Assembly (NCBI RefSeq): GCF_039534165.1
Contig: NZ_BAAAUX010000019.1
Coordinates: forward strand, 434,001 to 498,000
Length of the DNA: 64,000 nucleotides
DNA from: Saccharopolyspora_D taberi
GTDB lineage: Bacteria; Actinomycetota; Actinomycetes; Mycobacteriales; Pseudonocardiaceae
Reading direction: 5' to 3'
A program made the position numbers and the translations under genes. Positions within the stretch are counted from its first letter, which is position 1. Every line of letters begins with the position of its first letter. A model generated the notes under the pieces. The model was not told the origin of the DNA and searched no databases. It was given only the letters and a program-made list of their open reading frames with translations. Positions 24,742 to 34,689 of the stretch are shown one piece after another.

Positions 24742-25086
24742 ATGGCCGATCGCGTTCTGCGTGGCAGCCGGCTCGGAGCGGTCAGCTACGAGACCGACCG
24801 TAACCACGACCTCGCACCGCGCCGGACGGTGCGCTACGCGTGCACCAAGGACCACGAGTTCGAGGTGCCCTTCTCCGACGACGCCGAAATCCCGCCGACC
24901 TGGGAATGCCGTCTGCACGGCACCGAGTCGAAGATCGTCGACGGCAGCGAGCCGGAGCAGAAGAAGGCCAAGCCGCCGCGCACCCACTGGGACATGCTGC
25001 TGGAGCGCCGCAGCATCCCCGAACTCGAGGAGCTGCTCAACGAACGGCTCGAGATGCTGCGTGGTCGCCGCAGCCACTCGGCCTGA
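24742..25086 (+). CDS. rbpA: RNA polymerase-binding protein RbpA
   Basis: A 114-residue actinobacterial transcription factor that binds RNA polymerase and the group I/II sigma factors and stabilises the open complex. The start MADRVLRGSRLGAVSYETD is highly characteristic. The central zinc-like fold keeps C-x-KDHEFEVPF and WECRLHG, and the C-terminal sigma-interaction helix is LERRSIPELEELLNERL. The ATG at 24,742 has AAAGGA upstream. It stands alone, with a strong terminator after it. Confidence 0.95.
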   Translation: MADRVLRGSRLGAVSYETDRNHDLAPRRTVRYACTKDHEFEVPFSDDAEIPPTWECRLHGTESKIVDGSEPEQKKAKPPRTHWDMLLERRSIPELEELLNERLEMLRGRRSHSA

Positions 25087-25100
25087 CAGAGGACACCGCG

Positions 25101-25126
25101 AGCGCCTGGGCCCCGGCCCAGGCGCT
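25101..25126. terminator. Bidirectional terminator between rbpA and the mannosyltransferase gene
   Basis: Perfect 12-base arms AGCGCCTGGGCC and GGCCCAGGCGCT flank CC. The stem lies between two convergent genes. The T-run is short (TT), so it works mainly by stem strength if it is a terminator. Confidence 0.7.
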
Positions 25127-25134
25127 TTCCGTGT

Positions 25135-25914
25135 TCAGCGGCGGATCTGGCGCACCAGGTCCCGCAGCTGCGCGCCGCGCCGCCGCAGCCCCCACTTCGT
25201 CATCCGCACCAGCGCCTCGCGGGCGATCGAACCGCTCATCTTCGACTCACCGACCTCCCGGTCGATGAAGGTGATCGGTGCTTCCACGACGCGGAAACCG
25301 GCGTCCAGCGCCCGCAGCGTCAGGTCCACCTGGAAGCAGTAACCGGCTGACGCGACGTCGTGCAGCCTCAGCTTCTCCAGCACCTCGCCCCGGTACACCC
25401 GATAACCCGCGGTGCTGTCGTTGACGGCCACGCCCAGCGCGAGGCGGGTGTAGAGGTTCGCCCCGCGCGACACGGCCTCCCGGTACCAGGGCCAGTTCAC
25501 CACCCGCCCGCCAGGCACGTACCGCGACCCGATCACGACGTCCGCGCCCGCTCCGAGCTGCCCCAGCAGCCGGGGAAGGTCCTCTGGAGCGTGCGAGCCG
25601 TCCGCGTCCATCTCGATGATCGCGTCGTACTCCCGCCGCAGCGCCCAGTCGAACCCGGCGACGTAGGCAGCGCCGAGCCCGGCCTTCTCCACGCGGTGCA
25701 TCACGTGGACCCGCTCGTCCTCAGCCGCCAGCTCGTCGGCGACCGCGCCGGTGCCGTCCGGGCTGCCGTCGTCGACGATCAGCACGTGCGCCGTCGGCAG
25801 CGCGGTCAGCAGCCGCTCCACGATCGGGCCGATGTTGTCCCGCTCGTTGTAGGTCGGGATCACCACCAGAGCCGCGCCCTGCCACCCCGTGGAGCCGTCT
25901 TGCCGGTTCGCCAT
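25135..25914 (-). CDS. Polyprenol monophosphomannose synthase
   Basis: A 259-residue GT2 glycosyltransferase that moves mannose from GDP-mannose to polyprenyl phosphate, the donor for lipoglycan and glycoprotein mannosylation. Motifs: [28 protein letters not shown], and the metal-binding DADGSH. The domain ends after [20 protein letters not shown] without membrane spans. The ATG at 25,914 was chosen because it opens the domain. It follows the apolipoprotein N-acyltransferase gene by 65 bases; in Mycobacterium tuberculosis the two functions are fused in Ppm1, here they are separate. Confidence 0.88.
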   Translation of the reverse strand: MANRQDGSTGWQGAALVVIPTYNERDNIGPIVERLLTALPTAHVLIVDDGSPDGTGAVADELAAEDERVHVMHRVEKAGLGAAYVAGFDWALRREYDAIIEMDADGSHAPEDLPRLLGQLGAGADVVIGSRYVPGGRVVNWPWYREAVSRGANLYTRLALGVAVNDSTAGYRVYRGEVLEKLRLHDVASAGYCFQVDLTLRALDAGFRVVEAPITFIDREVGESKMSGSIAREALVRMTKWGLRRRGAQLRDLVRQIRR

Positions 25915-25979
25915 CCATTCCTCCTTGCCGACGCCGGGCCACGTCGGCAGTGCGCGAAACATCGTTTTTCCAGGAACCC

Positions 25980-27551
25980 TCACGCGTCCTGCGGACGCCG
26001 CCGGAGGGTGAGCAGAACCGCTCCCGCGCCCAAGGCGGCGAATGCCCACATCGGGGCGCTGCCAAGCCGCGTCGCGAGCGTCGTGTTCGATCGTAGGGGC
26101 ACCTCACCGGTCAGGTTCTGGGCGGTGAACTGACCCGTCTGCTGCACGATCGAACCATCGGGCCGCACGATCGCGCTCACGCCGCTGGTAGCGGCCACGA
26201 CGACCGACCGGCTGTGCTCCACCGCCCGGAGCTGGGACATCGCGAGCTGCTGGTAGCTCATCTCCGAGTGCCCGTACCAGGCGTTGTTCGTGGGCACCGC
26301 GAGCAGGGTCGCGCCCTCCTGCGCGGCTCCGGCGAACACGTTGTCGTAGGCGACGTCGTAGCACATGCCCACCCCGACCCGCGCCGGTCCGGCATCGAGC
26401 ACACCCGGGCGGTCGCCGGGGATCATGTCGCGCTCGAAGCGGTCGACGAAGGGGCTCACCAGCCGGGCGACCGGGCGCATCGGGATCGTCTCGGCGAAGG
26501 GCACGAGGTGCTGTTTGTCGTACTCGGCGCCCGCTCCGGTGGCCGGATCCCAGCGCACGATCTTGTTGCGCAACTGGCCGTCCTGGTCGACGCCGAGACC
26601 TCCGACCAGCATGGGGACGCCGAGTTTCGCGCTGATCCGGGTCAGTGCGGGGTCGGTGCGGGCCGGCCCCCAGGAACCGACCTGTTCGGGAAGAATCACG
26701 AAGTCCGGGCGCTGCTGGCGGCCCGCGTCGACGTCGTCGGCGAACGCCTCTGCCGCCCGCATGTGGTTGTCGTGGAGGACGTCGTCCTGGTACAGCAGAT
26801 CGAGCCCGATGTTGGGCGCGTTGCCCTGGACGATCGCCACCTTCGCGGTGCCCGCGTTCGCCTCGGTCCCGACCGTCGGCAGCACGGCGAGACCGGCCAG
26901 CACCGGCACGACCACCATCACGGCGGGTGCCACGAGGCCGCTCCGACGCCGCGCCCGCAGCACGATCTGAGCGACCGCACCTCCGATCAGGGCGACCGCG
27001 AAGGACACCAGAACAGCGCCGCCCAGCGACGCCAGCGGCAGCAGTGCTCCACGCGCCTGGGTGAACGCCAAACGCCCCCAGGGGAAGCCTCCGAATGGGA
27101 AGCTCGACCGCACGGCCTCGGCCGTCACGAAGACCGCGGCCATCCAGACGGGGGCCGCGCGCAGTCTGCTCACCCGGGCCATTCCGGCGCCGGCCAGTCC
27201 GAAGAACAACGCCTCGACCGCGGCCACTCCCAGCCACGGCCACGGCCCGAACTGCGCGCCCAGGAAGTCCTGGATCCAGCCCAGCAGCGGAAGCATGAAC
27301 GAGAACCCGAACAAGAGGCCGTAACCGAACCCCGCCCGAGCCCGCCGACCGTGCACGACCAGCACGAACGCGGCGAACGCGATCGGCACCAGCCACCACA
27401 CGTCATGCGGCGGCGAGACCGCGTACACGGAGAAACCCGCCGCGACGGCCAGCAGCATCCGCAGCCACACCAGGCCGTTCGACGATCGTCCTCCGGTCTT
27501 GTCGCCACCGCCCTTCGCACGGCGTTGCGCACTCAACGTGGGGACGACCAC
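25980..27551 (-). CDS. lnt: Apolipoprotein N-acyltransferase
   Basis: Predicted 523 residues from a GTG at 27,551 with AAAAGG upstream; a TTG at 27,614 would add 21 residues. Several membrane spans (residues about 25-200) precede a nitrilase-like C-N hydrolase domain. The catalytic triad is visible: Glu in [10 protein letters not shown], Lys in YDKQHLVPF and Cys in [10 protein letters not shown]. The enzyme N-acylates the N-terminal cysteine of lipoproteins on the outer face of the membrane. A last span ends the protein. It is cotranscribed with the mannosyltransferase. Confidence 0.88.
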   Translation of the reverse strand: MVVPTLSAQRRAKGGGDKTGGRSSNGLVWLRMLLAVAAGFSVYAVSPPHDVWWLVPIAFAAFVLVVHGRRARAGFGYGLLFGFSFMLPLLGWIQDFLGAQFGPWPWLGVAAVEALFFGLAGAGMARVSRLRAAPVWMAAVFVTAEAVRSSFPFGGFPWGRLAFTQARGALLPLASLGGAVLVSFAVALIGGAVAQIVLRARRRSGLVAPAVMVVVPVLAGLAVLPTVGTEANAGTAKVAIVQGNAPNIGLDLLYQDDVLHDNHMRAAEAFADDVDAGRQQRPDFVILPEQVGSWGPARTDPALTRISAKLGVPMLVGGLGVDQDGQLRNKIVRWDPATGAGAEYDKQHLVPFAETIPMRPVARLVSPFVDRFERDMIPGDRPGVLDAGPARVGVGMCYDVAYDNVFAGAAQEGATLLAVPTNNAWYGHSEMSYQQLAMSQLRAVEHSRSVVVAATSGVSAIVRPDGSIVQQTGQFTAQNLTGEVPLRSNTTLATRLGSAPMWAFAALGAGAVLLTLRRRPQDA

Positions 27552-27686
27552 CTGATCAACCTTTTCGGCCAGTGGTTCCGGCGCGACATCCCGGAACGTA
27601 CGTACATCTCGCAAGGGCGCAGCATGCGCACTGACAAATGTACGCCGAGTGCTACCGGCCCCGGACGGCCCGGCGTCGCGGCGCCC

Positions 27687-28280
27687 TCACCGGTCCGCCT
27701 TGACCTTGGGGTGCCGGATGTCGTTGCCGCCCATGATCGAGTAGCAGCGGATTCGCACGACCGGCGCGTTGGGCATTTCCGAGTCTTCGTCCACCTCGAC
27801 CTTGTTGCCGCCCAGGAAGTCCGAGGAATCCACCACCACGCGCACCCCGCGCGGCACGATCACGTCGCTCCCACCCATGATCGACACAAGCGTGATCTCG
27901 ATCTCCTGGCCGGGCAACGTCGCGTCGCGCAGGTCGATCGTGGACCCGCCCATCAACGCGAAGAACCCGGATCTGCGCGGCACCCGCCAGCGGCCCTTGT
28001 AATCGGAGCCGCCCATGATCGCCAGCTTCCACCGGCGCTTGGTCTCGTCCGTCGGCGCCTCGGGCAGGTTCGGCACCTCGACCGGTAGGTCGGCCACCAG
28101 CGCGTCGAGTTCTCCGCGTGTGACGGCCTGGTAGGCGGCGTCGACCCGCTGCGTGTACTCGACCAAGGTCAGCCGCCCGTCCCCCACCGCGTCGGTCAGT
28201 CTCTGCGCGACCTCGGTGCGTTCGGCATCGGAGGCACGGATGTTGGACGACTGGCCGCCGGTCGGGTCTGGGCTGTCCAT
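27687..28280 (-). CDS. DUF1707 protein with LiaF-like C-terminal domain
   Basis: A 197-residue protein. Residues about 15-65 (IRASDAERTEVAQRLTDAVGDGRL) are a DUF1707 domain, common near the N-terminus of actinobacterial membrane-stress proteins. The C-terminal half has a repeated IMGGS motif (IMGGSDYKG, LMGGSTIDL, IMGGSDVIVPRG, IMGGNDIRH), the parallel beta-helix repeat of the LiaF/DUF2154 cell-wall-active antibiotic response type. No membrane span is present. Its role is unknown; a link to envelope stress is inference from the family. Confidence 0.85.
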   Translation of the reverse strand: MDSPDPTGGQSSNIRASDAERTEVAQRLTDAVGDGRLTLVEYTQRVDAAYQAVTRGELDALVADLPVEVPNLPEAPTDETKRRWKLAIMGGSDYKGRWRVPRRSGFFALMGGSTIDLRDATLPGQEIEITLVSIMGGSDVIVPRGVRVVVDSSDFLGGNKVEVDEDSEMPNAPVVRIRCYSIMGGNDIRHPKVKADR

Positions 28281-28592
28281 GGCGGCAGTTTAGGACGTCG
28301 GGCGGTGCGGCGACACGGATTTGGGCGTCTCGGGCATTTCCCGCCATGCCGCGGAGTTCTTCACCGGATCAAGTGATGACGAACGCGTGTTCGAGCGCGG
28401 ATACTCGGTCTCATGAGCCAGAACCCGAGCAACTTCGCCAACCGAAATCCTCAATGCCGGAATCCTCAATGGACGGCGCCCGCCTCCGCGCTGCCGTTCG
28501 TCCGAAAAGCCCGCAGGCGCAAGCACGAACGAGGTCGTCCGCCGGACGACCTCGCGCCCCGCCCACTGTCCACGATGGACGCGGAGGTGGTG

Positions 28593-30209
28593 CTAGTTGT
28601 CGTCTTCGTCGGAATCCCGGACGTAGAGCGTCTCGCCCCGCAGGACCGTGCGCAGGCAACGCGGCATCGGCGCGCCCGGAGTGAGATCCGGCAGTCCCGG
28701 CACCCCGGCGCGCGGGTCGGTGGACCAGCGCTGCACACGGGAATCCGGTGCGGCGACCACCAGCTCCCCCGCGTCCCACACCGCGTAGGTCGCCGGTGCG
28801 CCGGGAGTCAGGGTGCCGGTGACGCCGTCGTCGACCCCGGCCGCACGCCAGCCGCCACGGGTGTGCGCGGTGAACGCCGCGCGCGGCGAGATGCCGAAAC
28901 CCTCCGTGCGGTGATGCACCGCCGCCTGCACGGATCCCCACGGGTCGAGCGGCGTCACCGGGGCGTCGGAGCCGAATGCCAGCAGCACGCCGTTGGCCGC
29001 CAGCTGGGAGTACGGGTTGAGCCGGATTCCGCGCTCGACGCCGAGGCGCCGCGCGTACATGTCCGCCGGTCCGCCCCAGGCCGCGTCGAAGGCGGGCTGC
29101 ACCGAGGCGGTGACCCCGAAGCCGCCGAGTTCGGCGGCCTGCTGGAGGTCGACCATCTCGAGGTGTTCCAACCGGTGCCGCATGCCCGCCAGCGCCGGGG
29201 TTCCGATCACCTTCGCCGCCCGGCGGAAGCCTTCGGTGACCTCGGAGACCCCTGCGTCACCGATGACGTGGAAACCCGCCTGCAGCCCGGCGCGGGTGCA
29301 TTCGACGAGATGTTCCGCGACCGCTTCGGCGTCCAGGTACAGCACACCGGATGTGGTCGGGTCGTCCGCGTAGGGCTGGTGCAGGGCCGCGGTGCGCGAG
29401 CCCACCGCACCATCGACGAACAGGTCGCCGGCGAGACCGCGGACACCGAGCTGCCGAGCCCGTTCGAGCGCGCCCAGCTCTCCCCAGTAGCCGACGACCT
29501 CGGGCACACCGCCCTCACCGGCCAGGGCGAGCAGGTCCGCCAGGTCGTCGGAGCCGGAGATGTCGGGTCCGGCGCACTCGTGGACGCTGGCGATACCGCG
29601 GGACGCGGCATTGCGCAGGAACTCGAGCTGCGCCTCGCGCCGCTGCGCGGAGCCCAGCAGCTCCCGTGCGGCACGGCGCGCGTGGTGATGCGCCACCCGC
29701 GTCAGCGGCCCGCTCTCGCTCCACCCCTCGGCGCCGACCGCCAGCGGCGTGCGGGCGAGCAGCGCGGTGGAGACGAGGGCCGAGTGCACGTCGATCCTGG
29801 ACAGGTAGACCGGCGCGCCGGAGGCAGCGGCATCGATCTCGTCACGAGTCGGCGGACGGCGCTCGGGCCACCAGGTCTCGTCCCACCCGTGTCCCCAGAC
29901 GAGCGTTCCGGGATGTTCCTCCACGTGGTCGCGCAGGGCGTGCAGGAACTCCGTGAGGGAAGCGCAACCGGTCAGGTCGAGGCCGTTCAGCAGCAGCCCC
30001 GTCGAGGTGGCGTGCACGTGCGCGTCGACGAAGGCCGGGGTGACGAACGCGCCTTCGAGGTCCACCACCTCGGCGTCGGGGTGCAGTGCCCGGCCGACCT
30101 GGTCGTTGCCGACCCAGGCGACGGTTCCGCCGATGACGGCCATCGCGGTGGCATCGGGCCCGGCGGGCGAATAGATCCGGCCGCCGAGCAGCAGGGTGGT
30201 GTCGGACAT
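28593..30209 (-). CDS. Amidohydrolase family protein (YtcJ-like)
   Basis: A 538-residue metal-dependent hydrolase. The ATG at 30,209 opens the beta-sandwich (SDTTLLLGGRIYSP). Metal-site motifs are FVDAHVHAT, FHVIGDAG, HRLEHLEMV and FGSDAPVTPLDP. The length and order match the YtcJ/AMDH subgroup, whose members hydrolyse varied amides, including N-substituted formamides. The natural substrate is unknown. No signal peptide is seen. Confidence 0.85.
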   Translation of the reverse strand: MSDTTLLLGGRIYSPAGPDATAMAVIGGTVAWVGNDQVGRALHPDAEVVDLEGAFVTPAFVDAHVHATSTGLLLNGLDLTGCASLTEFLHALRDHVEEHPGTLVWGHGWDETWWPERRPPTRDEIDAAASGAPVYLSRIDVHSALVSTALLARTPLAVGAEGWSESGPLTRVAHHHARRAARELLGSAQRREAQLEFLRNAASRGIASVHECAGPDISGSDDLADLLALAGEGGVPEVVGYWGELGALERARQLGVRGLAGDLFVDGAVGSRTAALHQPYADDPTTSGVLYLDAEAVAEHLVECTRAGLQAGFHVIGDAGVSEVTEGFRRAAKVIGTPALAGMRHRLEHLEMVDLQQAAELGGFGVTASVQPAFDAAWGGPADMYARRLGVERGIRLNPYSQLAANGVLLAFGSDAPVTPLDPWGSVQAAVHHRTEGFGISPRAAFTAHTRGGWRAAGVDDGVTGTLTPGAPATYAVWDAGELVVAAPDSRVQRWSTDPRAGVPGLPDLTPGAPMPRCLRTVLRGETLYVRDSDEDDN

Positions 30210-30343
30210 GTCCCAGTCGTTTCCGTGTTGCGGGTGTTCTACTGCGCGGTAAGTCGTACGCCGTGGGGTCCCGGCCACCCGGCCACGATCGTTCCGGCGA
30301 GCTTACCCGCAGGTCTGGCGAGGTCGACGTCACGCCGACCGGC

Positions 30344-30952
30344 TCACCGGCCCGGCCGGTCCTCCGGCGGCTCTGCCTGCGCGTTCCCGCGATCGGAGCG
30401 CTGCGAGCGAGCCTGGATCTCCGGTGTGTCCCCATCTCCACGAGGCGAAGGCTCGTCGTCCTCGTCCACGGATACCACTTCTCCGTCGATGACATCGCCA
30501 CCAGGAGTCCGGAAACCGTTCGCGGGTCCGCTACCGGCAGCGGCCTGCTCCCGCTGCATGCGCTGGGCGTGCAGCCAGACCTGGTCCTGCACGTTCCGGG
30601 AACGGCGTTCGGCGGCGCGTTGCAGCCTGCCCCGCAGGAGCGCTCGCGTCGGCGGGAACAGGCACAGCAGCCCGAGCACGTCGCTGACGAAACCGGGAAG
30701 CACGATCAGGATCCCGCCCGCCGCGATGAGCACTCCGTCGGCGAGTTCCCTGGTCGGTGGCCGCTTCGCGCGGAAGGCGTCGTTGACCTCGCGAAGCGTC
30801 CGGCGTCCTTCCCTGCGCACCAGCCAGGTACCCAGCACTGCCGCGGCGAGCAGCAGGCCGAGGGTGGGCAGCAGTCCTATCGCCTGCCCGATGACGACGA
30901 GAACGCTGATCTCGACGACGGCGGCGACGAGGAGCAACACCAGGATCGGCAC
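30344..30952 (-). CDS. fxsA: FxsA family membrane protein
   Basis: A 202-residue protein with a GTG start. The first 30 residues and residues about 75-100 are strong membrane spans, and the family core VEISVLVVIGQAIGLLPTL ... LPGFVSDVLGLLCLFPPTR is clear. In Escherichia coli FxsA relieves exclusion of phage T7 by the F plasmid. The charged C-terminal tail of about 90 residues is longer than in E. coli and low in complexity. Function here is unknown. Confidence 0.85.
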   Translation of the reverse strand: MPILVLLLVAAVVEISVLVVIGQAIGLLPTLGLLLAAAVLGTWLVRREGRRTLREVNDAFRAKRPPTRELADGVLIAAGGILIVLPGFVSDVLGLLCLFPPTRALLRGRLQRAAERRSRNVQDQVWLHAQRMQREQAAAGSGPANGFRTPGGDVIDGEVVSVDEDDEPSPRGDGDTPEIQARSQRSDRGNAQAEPPEDRPGR

Positions 30953-31110
30953 GATGTCGGGAACCTCCGGTCGGTGGCTTACATCCAGTCCAACGTCCCA
31001 GACCGGGCAAATGCTCCCACGGGAGGGAGGAAACGCGAACGGGGCACTGTTAGCAGCACCACGATCGGCCAGGATCGTGATCCACGGCCTGCGCCATAGA
31101 ATTCGCGGTG

Positions 31111-32196
31111 ATGCGGGCGCACATGTCGAAAATCATCACCCTCGTAGTGATCGCGGGGGTGCTGGTGCTGGCCGTCGTGGTCAGCACCCGGTACCTGCCG
31201 GAGCGGCCCCAACCGCCCGAGCAGCAGCTGCCGTCGGCGGTGGTGACGCTCGGCGACAGCACGCTGTCCGGCGAGGGCGGCGGGAATTACGAGCCGGGGA
31301 CCAACGGCGAGAACGGCAACTGGTGCCACCGCTCGCCTGCTGCCGCCGTGCACCAGCTGCGGCTGCCCGCCGGGGTGACTCCGATCAACCTCGCCTGCTC
31401 GGGAGCCCGTGCCGAGCAGGTCGGCGCGAACCCCGCGCCCGGACATCCGGAGATGTCGCAGTCCAAGCGGCTGGCCGAGCTGGCGCATCGCTACCGCATC
31501 ACCGACGTCGTCGTGCAGATCGGAGCCAACGACGATCCTGGGTTCGGCGATGTCGTCTTCCGGTGCCTGGAGGCGTGGGCGGGTCGTTCGGCCACCGGGT
31601 GCGAGGGCCAGATGCGTGCGGAGTGGCCGGAACGTGTGGAGCGGATGAAGCCCAAGGTGCTCGCCGCCCTGCACGACGTCCGCACCGCCATGGACAGCGC
31701 CGGCTACGCGCCGGACAGCTACTCCCTGGTCGTGCAGTCCTACGCGTCCCCGGTCGCGCCGGAGGTCGTGCCCGCGCTGCAGAACCTGTCCGGGTGCCCG
31801 TTCCTCACCCAGGACATGGCCTGGATCCGGGACACCGGTGTTCAGGAGCTCTCGGACGGTCTGCGCGAGGTGGCCGACCAGGTCGGTGCCCGCTTCCTCG
31901 ACCTGTCCCAGGCGGGCCGGGGCCACGAGGCGTGCACGGATCCGGGCCGGACCGCCGAGAACGAGTGGTTCACCCGGCTCACCGTGGACTGGCAGGGCAC
32001 CAAGGAGGACGAGAACCGCGCACCGCATGCGATGCAGGAGTCGTTCCACGCCAATGCTGCCGGGCACGCCCAGTTCGGTCGCTGCCTGGGCGAGTTCCTG
32101 GCGAGCGAGGCTCCGGCCGCCTCCTGCCGGGCGGACGAGCGCGGGAACCTCCGCGCCGTGACGTCCGACGTGGCTGCGCAGGGGGCGCACCCCTGA
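31111..32196 (+). CDS. SGNH/GDSL-family secreted hydrolase
   Basis: A 361-residue protein. A signal anchor (SKIITLVVIAGVLVLAVVV) precedes the catalytic domain. Block I is VTLGDSTLSGEGG with the nucleophile Ser, block III is QIGANDDP, and the Asp/His pair is late, in ESFHANAAGHAQFG. Six or more cysteines suggest disulfides in the envelope. It is an esterase or lipase-like enzyme of actinobacteria. The ATG at 31,111 was chosen over the preceding GTG; an ATG at 31,123 is also possible. It converges on the methyltransferase gene. Confidence 0.82.
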   Translation: MRAHMSKIITLVVIAGVLVLAVVVSTRYLPERPQPPEQQLPSAVVTLGDSTLSGEGGGNYEPGTNGENGNWCHRSPAAAVHQLRLPAGVTPINLACSGARAEQVGANPAPGHPEMSQSKRLAELAHRYRITDVVVQIGANDDPGFGDVVFRCLEAWAGRSATGCEGQMRAEWPERVERMKPKVLAALHDVRTAMDSAGYAPDSYSLVVQSYASPVAPEVVPALQNLSGCPFLTQDMAWIRDTGVQELSDGLREVADQVGARFLDLSQAGRGHEACTDPGRTAENEWFTRLTVDWQGTKEDENRAPHAMQESFHANAAGHAQFGRCLGEFLASEAPAASCRADERGNLRAVTSDVAAQGAHP

Positions 32197-32227
32197 TTCG
32201 ACCGGCCAGCGGGGTCGTCCGGCCAGG

Positions 32228-32914
32228 TCAGGCGGTGCGGGCTCGCAGGTGGAGGAACGCTGGTTTGGTGTTCAGCTCCTCGAAGGCCCGCGGATCGATG
32301 TCCCTCAGCTCCGGCAGGGGGCGCGGTTCGACGAGGTGGTCAACGGTGAAACCGGCGTTGTGGAGCTGGCCGAACACCTCCGACAACGGTCGTCGGTAGT
32401 ACGACACCTGGACAGACCGGTCCCCCAGCCGCCAGGTGTCGTGGATCTGCGTGGTCGTCAGGTACTCCGGGAAGCCCGCCCATTCCCAGTCCGCCGCTGG
32501 ATGGTGCACCGACATCACCAGTGAGCCGCCCGGGGCCAGGCATCGGTGCAGTTCTTCCAGCGGTCGGGACCAGTCCTTCAAGTAGTGCAGAACCAGGGAG
32601 GCAACCACGAGATCAACGGAATCGGATTCGACCATCGAGAGCGGCTCGCCGAGGTCGGCGACGTCGAACCGCGCACGGTTCCCCAGCCGGTCGGTGGCCA
32701 GCTGGACCATGCGCGGTTCCCGGTCCAGGCCGTGGAGGTCGGCGCCGCGGTCGACCAGCTGCTCGGACAGGGCTCCGGCAGCGCAGCCGAGTTCGAGCAC
32801 GCGCTGCCCAGCCACGTCGCCGGCGAGGGCCAGGATGGCGGGGCGGTCGTAGTACCTGTTGGCCGGGCTGTTCTCCGAGTGGCGGGCGTAGTCGTCGGCG
32901 AACTGGTCGTACAC
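32228..32914 (-). CDS. SAM-dependent methyltransferase
   Basis: Predicted 228 residues from a GTG at 32,914, with AGGAAGG at the right distance; the frame extends far upstream through the Lrp gene but that part is not coding. Motif I is VLELGCAAGALSEQL, motif II DLHGLDREP, and motif IV SVDLVVASLVLHYL, typical of class I (Methyltransf_11) enzymes. The start YDQFADDYARHSE is common in small-molecule methyltransferases. It is the last gene of the M24 peptidase-Lrp-methyltransferase operon, 17 bases after lrp. Substrate unknown. Confidence 0.82.
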   Translation of the reverse strand: MYDQFADDYARHSENSPANRYYDRPAILALAGDVAGQRVLELGCAAGALSEQLVDRGADLHGLDREPRMVQLATDRLGNRARFDVADLGEPLSMVESDSVDLVVASLVLHYLKDWSRPLEELHRCLAPGGSLVMSVHHPAADWEWAGFPEYLTTTQIHDTWRLGDRSVQVSYYRRPLSEVFGQLHNAGFTVDHLVEPRPLPELRDIDPRAFEELNTKPAFLHLRARTA

Positions 32915-32931
32915 CGTTGCCTTCCTGGTCG

Positions 32932-33405
32932 TCAGATCTGCGGTGGCCGGTTCTCGAACGGTGTCGAGAGCACGACCGTGGTCCGGGTCGACACCTTCGC
33001 GGCCTCGCGGATCTGCCGCAGCAGCTCCTCCAGGCCGAGCGGCGAGGCCACTCGCACCTGGAGGATGTAGGACTCGTCGCCCGCGACCGAATAGCACGAC
33101 TCGATCTGCGGGAGGTGTTCCAGCCGCTGGGGGTAGTCGTCCGGGGCGGCCGGATCGATCGGCGTCAGCGAGATGAACGCGGTCAGCGGCAGCCCGATCT
33201 GGTCGCCGTCCACTTTGGCCACGTAGCCCTGCAGAGCACCGCGCTGTTCGAGCCTGCGGACGCGCTGGTGCACGGCCGAGACGCTCAGTCCCACGCGCTC
33301 GGCCAGCTCGGTGAAGCTGCATCGGCCGTCGTGGGCGAGTTCGCGCAGGATGGCCCGGTCGGTTGCTTCCAGATCCCCTGCGGGCGTCGTTGCTCGGTCA
33401 CTCAC
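32932..33405 (-). CDS. Lrp/AsnC-family transcriptional regulator
   Basis: A 157-residue protein whose GTG start overlaps the stop of the M24 peptidase gene (GTGA). The N-terminal winged helix is DRAILRELAHDGRCSFTELAERVGLSVSAVHQRVRRLE; the C-terminal RAM domain includes GDESYILQVRV. Such proteins sense amino acids. Its coupling to a proline peptidase gene suggests control by an amino acid or dipeptide product, which is inference. Confidence 0.88.
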   Translation of the reverse strand: MSDRATTPAGDLEATDRAILRELAHDGRCSFTELAERVGLSVSAVHQRVRRLEQRGALQGYVAKVDGDQIGLPLTAFISLTPIDPAAPDDYPQRLEHLPQIESCYSVAGDESYILQVRVASPLGLEELLRQIREAAKVSTRTTVVLSTPFENRPPQI

Positions 33406-34556
33406 TCCGGCAGCACCACCAACTCGTGCGGCTGGTTGTTCACGCTCTCGACGCCGTCCTCGGTGACGATCACGATGTCCTCGATCCGGGCGCCCCACCG
33501 GCCGGGCTGGTAGATGCCGGGTTCGATGCTGAACGCCATGCCCGGTTCCAGCGGAATCGCGTTGCCGCCAACGATGTAGGGCTCCTCGTGCACGTCGAGT
33601 CCGATGCCGTGGCCGGTGCGGTGCACGAAGTAGTCGCCGAAACCGGCGGCGGCGATCGGCTCGCGGGCCGCGGCATCGATCGACTCGGCGGTGGCGCCGG
33701 GGCGGACCGCTTCGACCGCGGCGCGCTGGGCGGCCTCCAGGACCGCGTAGGTCTCCCGCACGTCGGTCTGAGCGGGCTCGCCGACGGCGTAGGTGCGGGT
33801 GCAGTCGGAGTTGTAGCCCTCGGCGATCGGGCCGCCGATGTCGACGACCACCACGTCGCCCTTCTCGACCACCCGGTCGGACAGGGCGTGGTGCGGGCTG
33901 GCGCCGTTCGGGCCGGAGCCGACGATCACGAACTCGGCTTCGGTGTGGCCCTCGGCGACGATCGCCTCGGTGATGTCCGCACCGATCTCGGCCTCGGTGC
34001 GCCCGGCCTTGAGGAACTCCGCCATGCGGGCGTGGACGCGGTCGATAGCCGCACCTGCCTTGCGCAGGGCCTCGATCTCGGCCGCGTCCTTGCGCATCCG
34101 GAGCTCGCGCAGGACGGAGCCGGCGAGCACCTGCTCCGCGCCCGGCAGCGCGTCGCGCAGCTGGAGCACGTGCAGGGCCGGCATCACGTCGGCGACAGCG
34201 AGGCGGGCGGGCGTCGCTCCGCCGCGGCGGAGCAGGTCGGCAACGATCTCGTGCGGGCTCTGGCCGTCGACCCAGGTGACGACCTCGATGCCCAGGGCCT
34301 CGGCGGGGACGTCGGCGTAGCCGAGCTCTTCCAGCTTCGGCAGGACCAGCGTCGGGGCGGCGTCGCGGCCCGCGGCGGGCAGCACCAGGCAGCTCAGCCG
34401 CTCGAACGACTCGCCGCCCGCACCGACGAGGTAGCGCAGATCGGAGCCGGGTGACACGAGCAGCGCGTCGAGATCCGCGTTCGCGGCGGTTTCGGCGGCT
34501 CGCTCCAGGCGAGCCGAGAGCACGGACGGATCCTGCTTCAGCGAAACGGTGGCCAT
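33402..34556 (-). CDS. M24 metallopeptidase, Xaa-Pro dipeptidase-like
   Basis: A 384-residue peptidase starting at ATG 34,556. An N-terminal creatinase-like domain precedes the pita-bread fold. The five metal ligands are visible: Asp in VVVDIGGP, Asp in YNSDCTRTY, His in GHGIGLDVHEEP, Glu in SIEPGIYQ and Glu in ARIEDIV. It releases N-terminal residues before proline. It leads an operon with the Lrp regulator and a methyltransferase. Confidence 0.88.
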   Translation of the reverse strand: MATVSLKQDPSVLSARLERAAETAANADLDALLVSPGSDLRYLVGAGGESFERLSCLVLPAAGRDAAPTLVLPKLEELGYADVPAEALGIEVVTWVDGQSPHEIVADLLRRGGATPARLAVADVMPALHVLQLRDALPGAEQVLAGSVLRELRMRKDAAEIEALRKAGAAIDRVHARMAEFLKAGRTEAEIGADITEAIVAEGHTEAEFVIVGSGPNGASPHHALSDRVVEKGDVVVVDIGGPIAEGYNSDCTRTYAVGEPAQTDVRETYAVLEAAQRAAVEAVRPGATAESIDAAAREPIAAAGFGDYFVHRTGHGIGLDVHEEPYIVGGNAIPLEPGMAFSIEPGIYQPGRWGARIEDIVIVTEDGVESVNNQPHELVVLPE

Positions 34557-34689
34557 GCGCTCAACCCTAATCCCGTGCCGCTCGCGCGCCATGACGGCGG
34601 TCGGTGGCGCTGGCGCCGCCGTCCGGGCTCACCGCATGCAGTGTCCCGGCCGCGCGGCTTCCTGGAACGGGCATCGCGGCCGAGCGCCA

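Noticed and set aside
26104..28088. Large frames on both strands across lnt
   Set aside because: The C-N hydrolase catalytic triad and membrane spans are in the 25,980-27,551 frame; the others are shadows rich in Arg, Pro and His.
28413..32399. A 1328-codon open frame on the plus strand
   Set aside because: It runs antisense to the amidohydrolase and fxsA genes and across the SGNH gene in another frame. The composition is that of a GC-rich shadow and no domain is visible.
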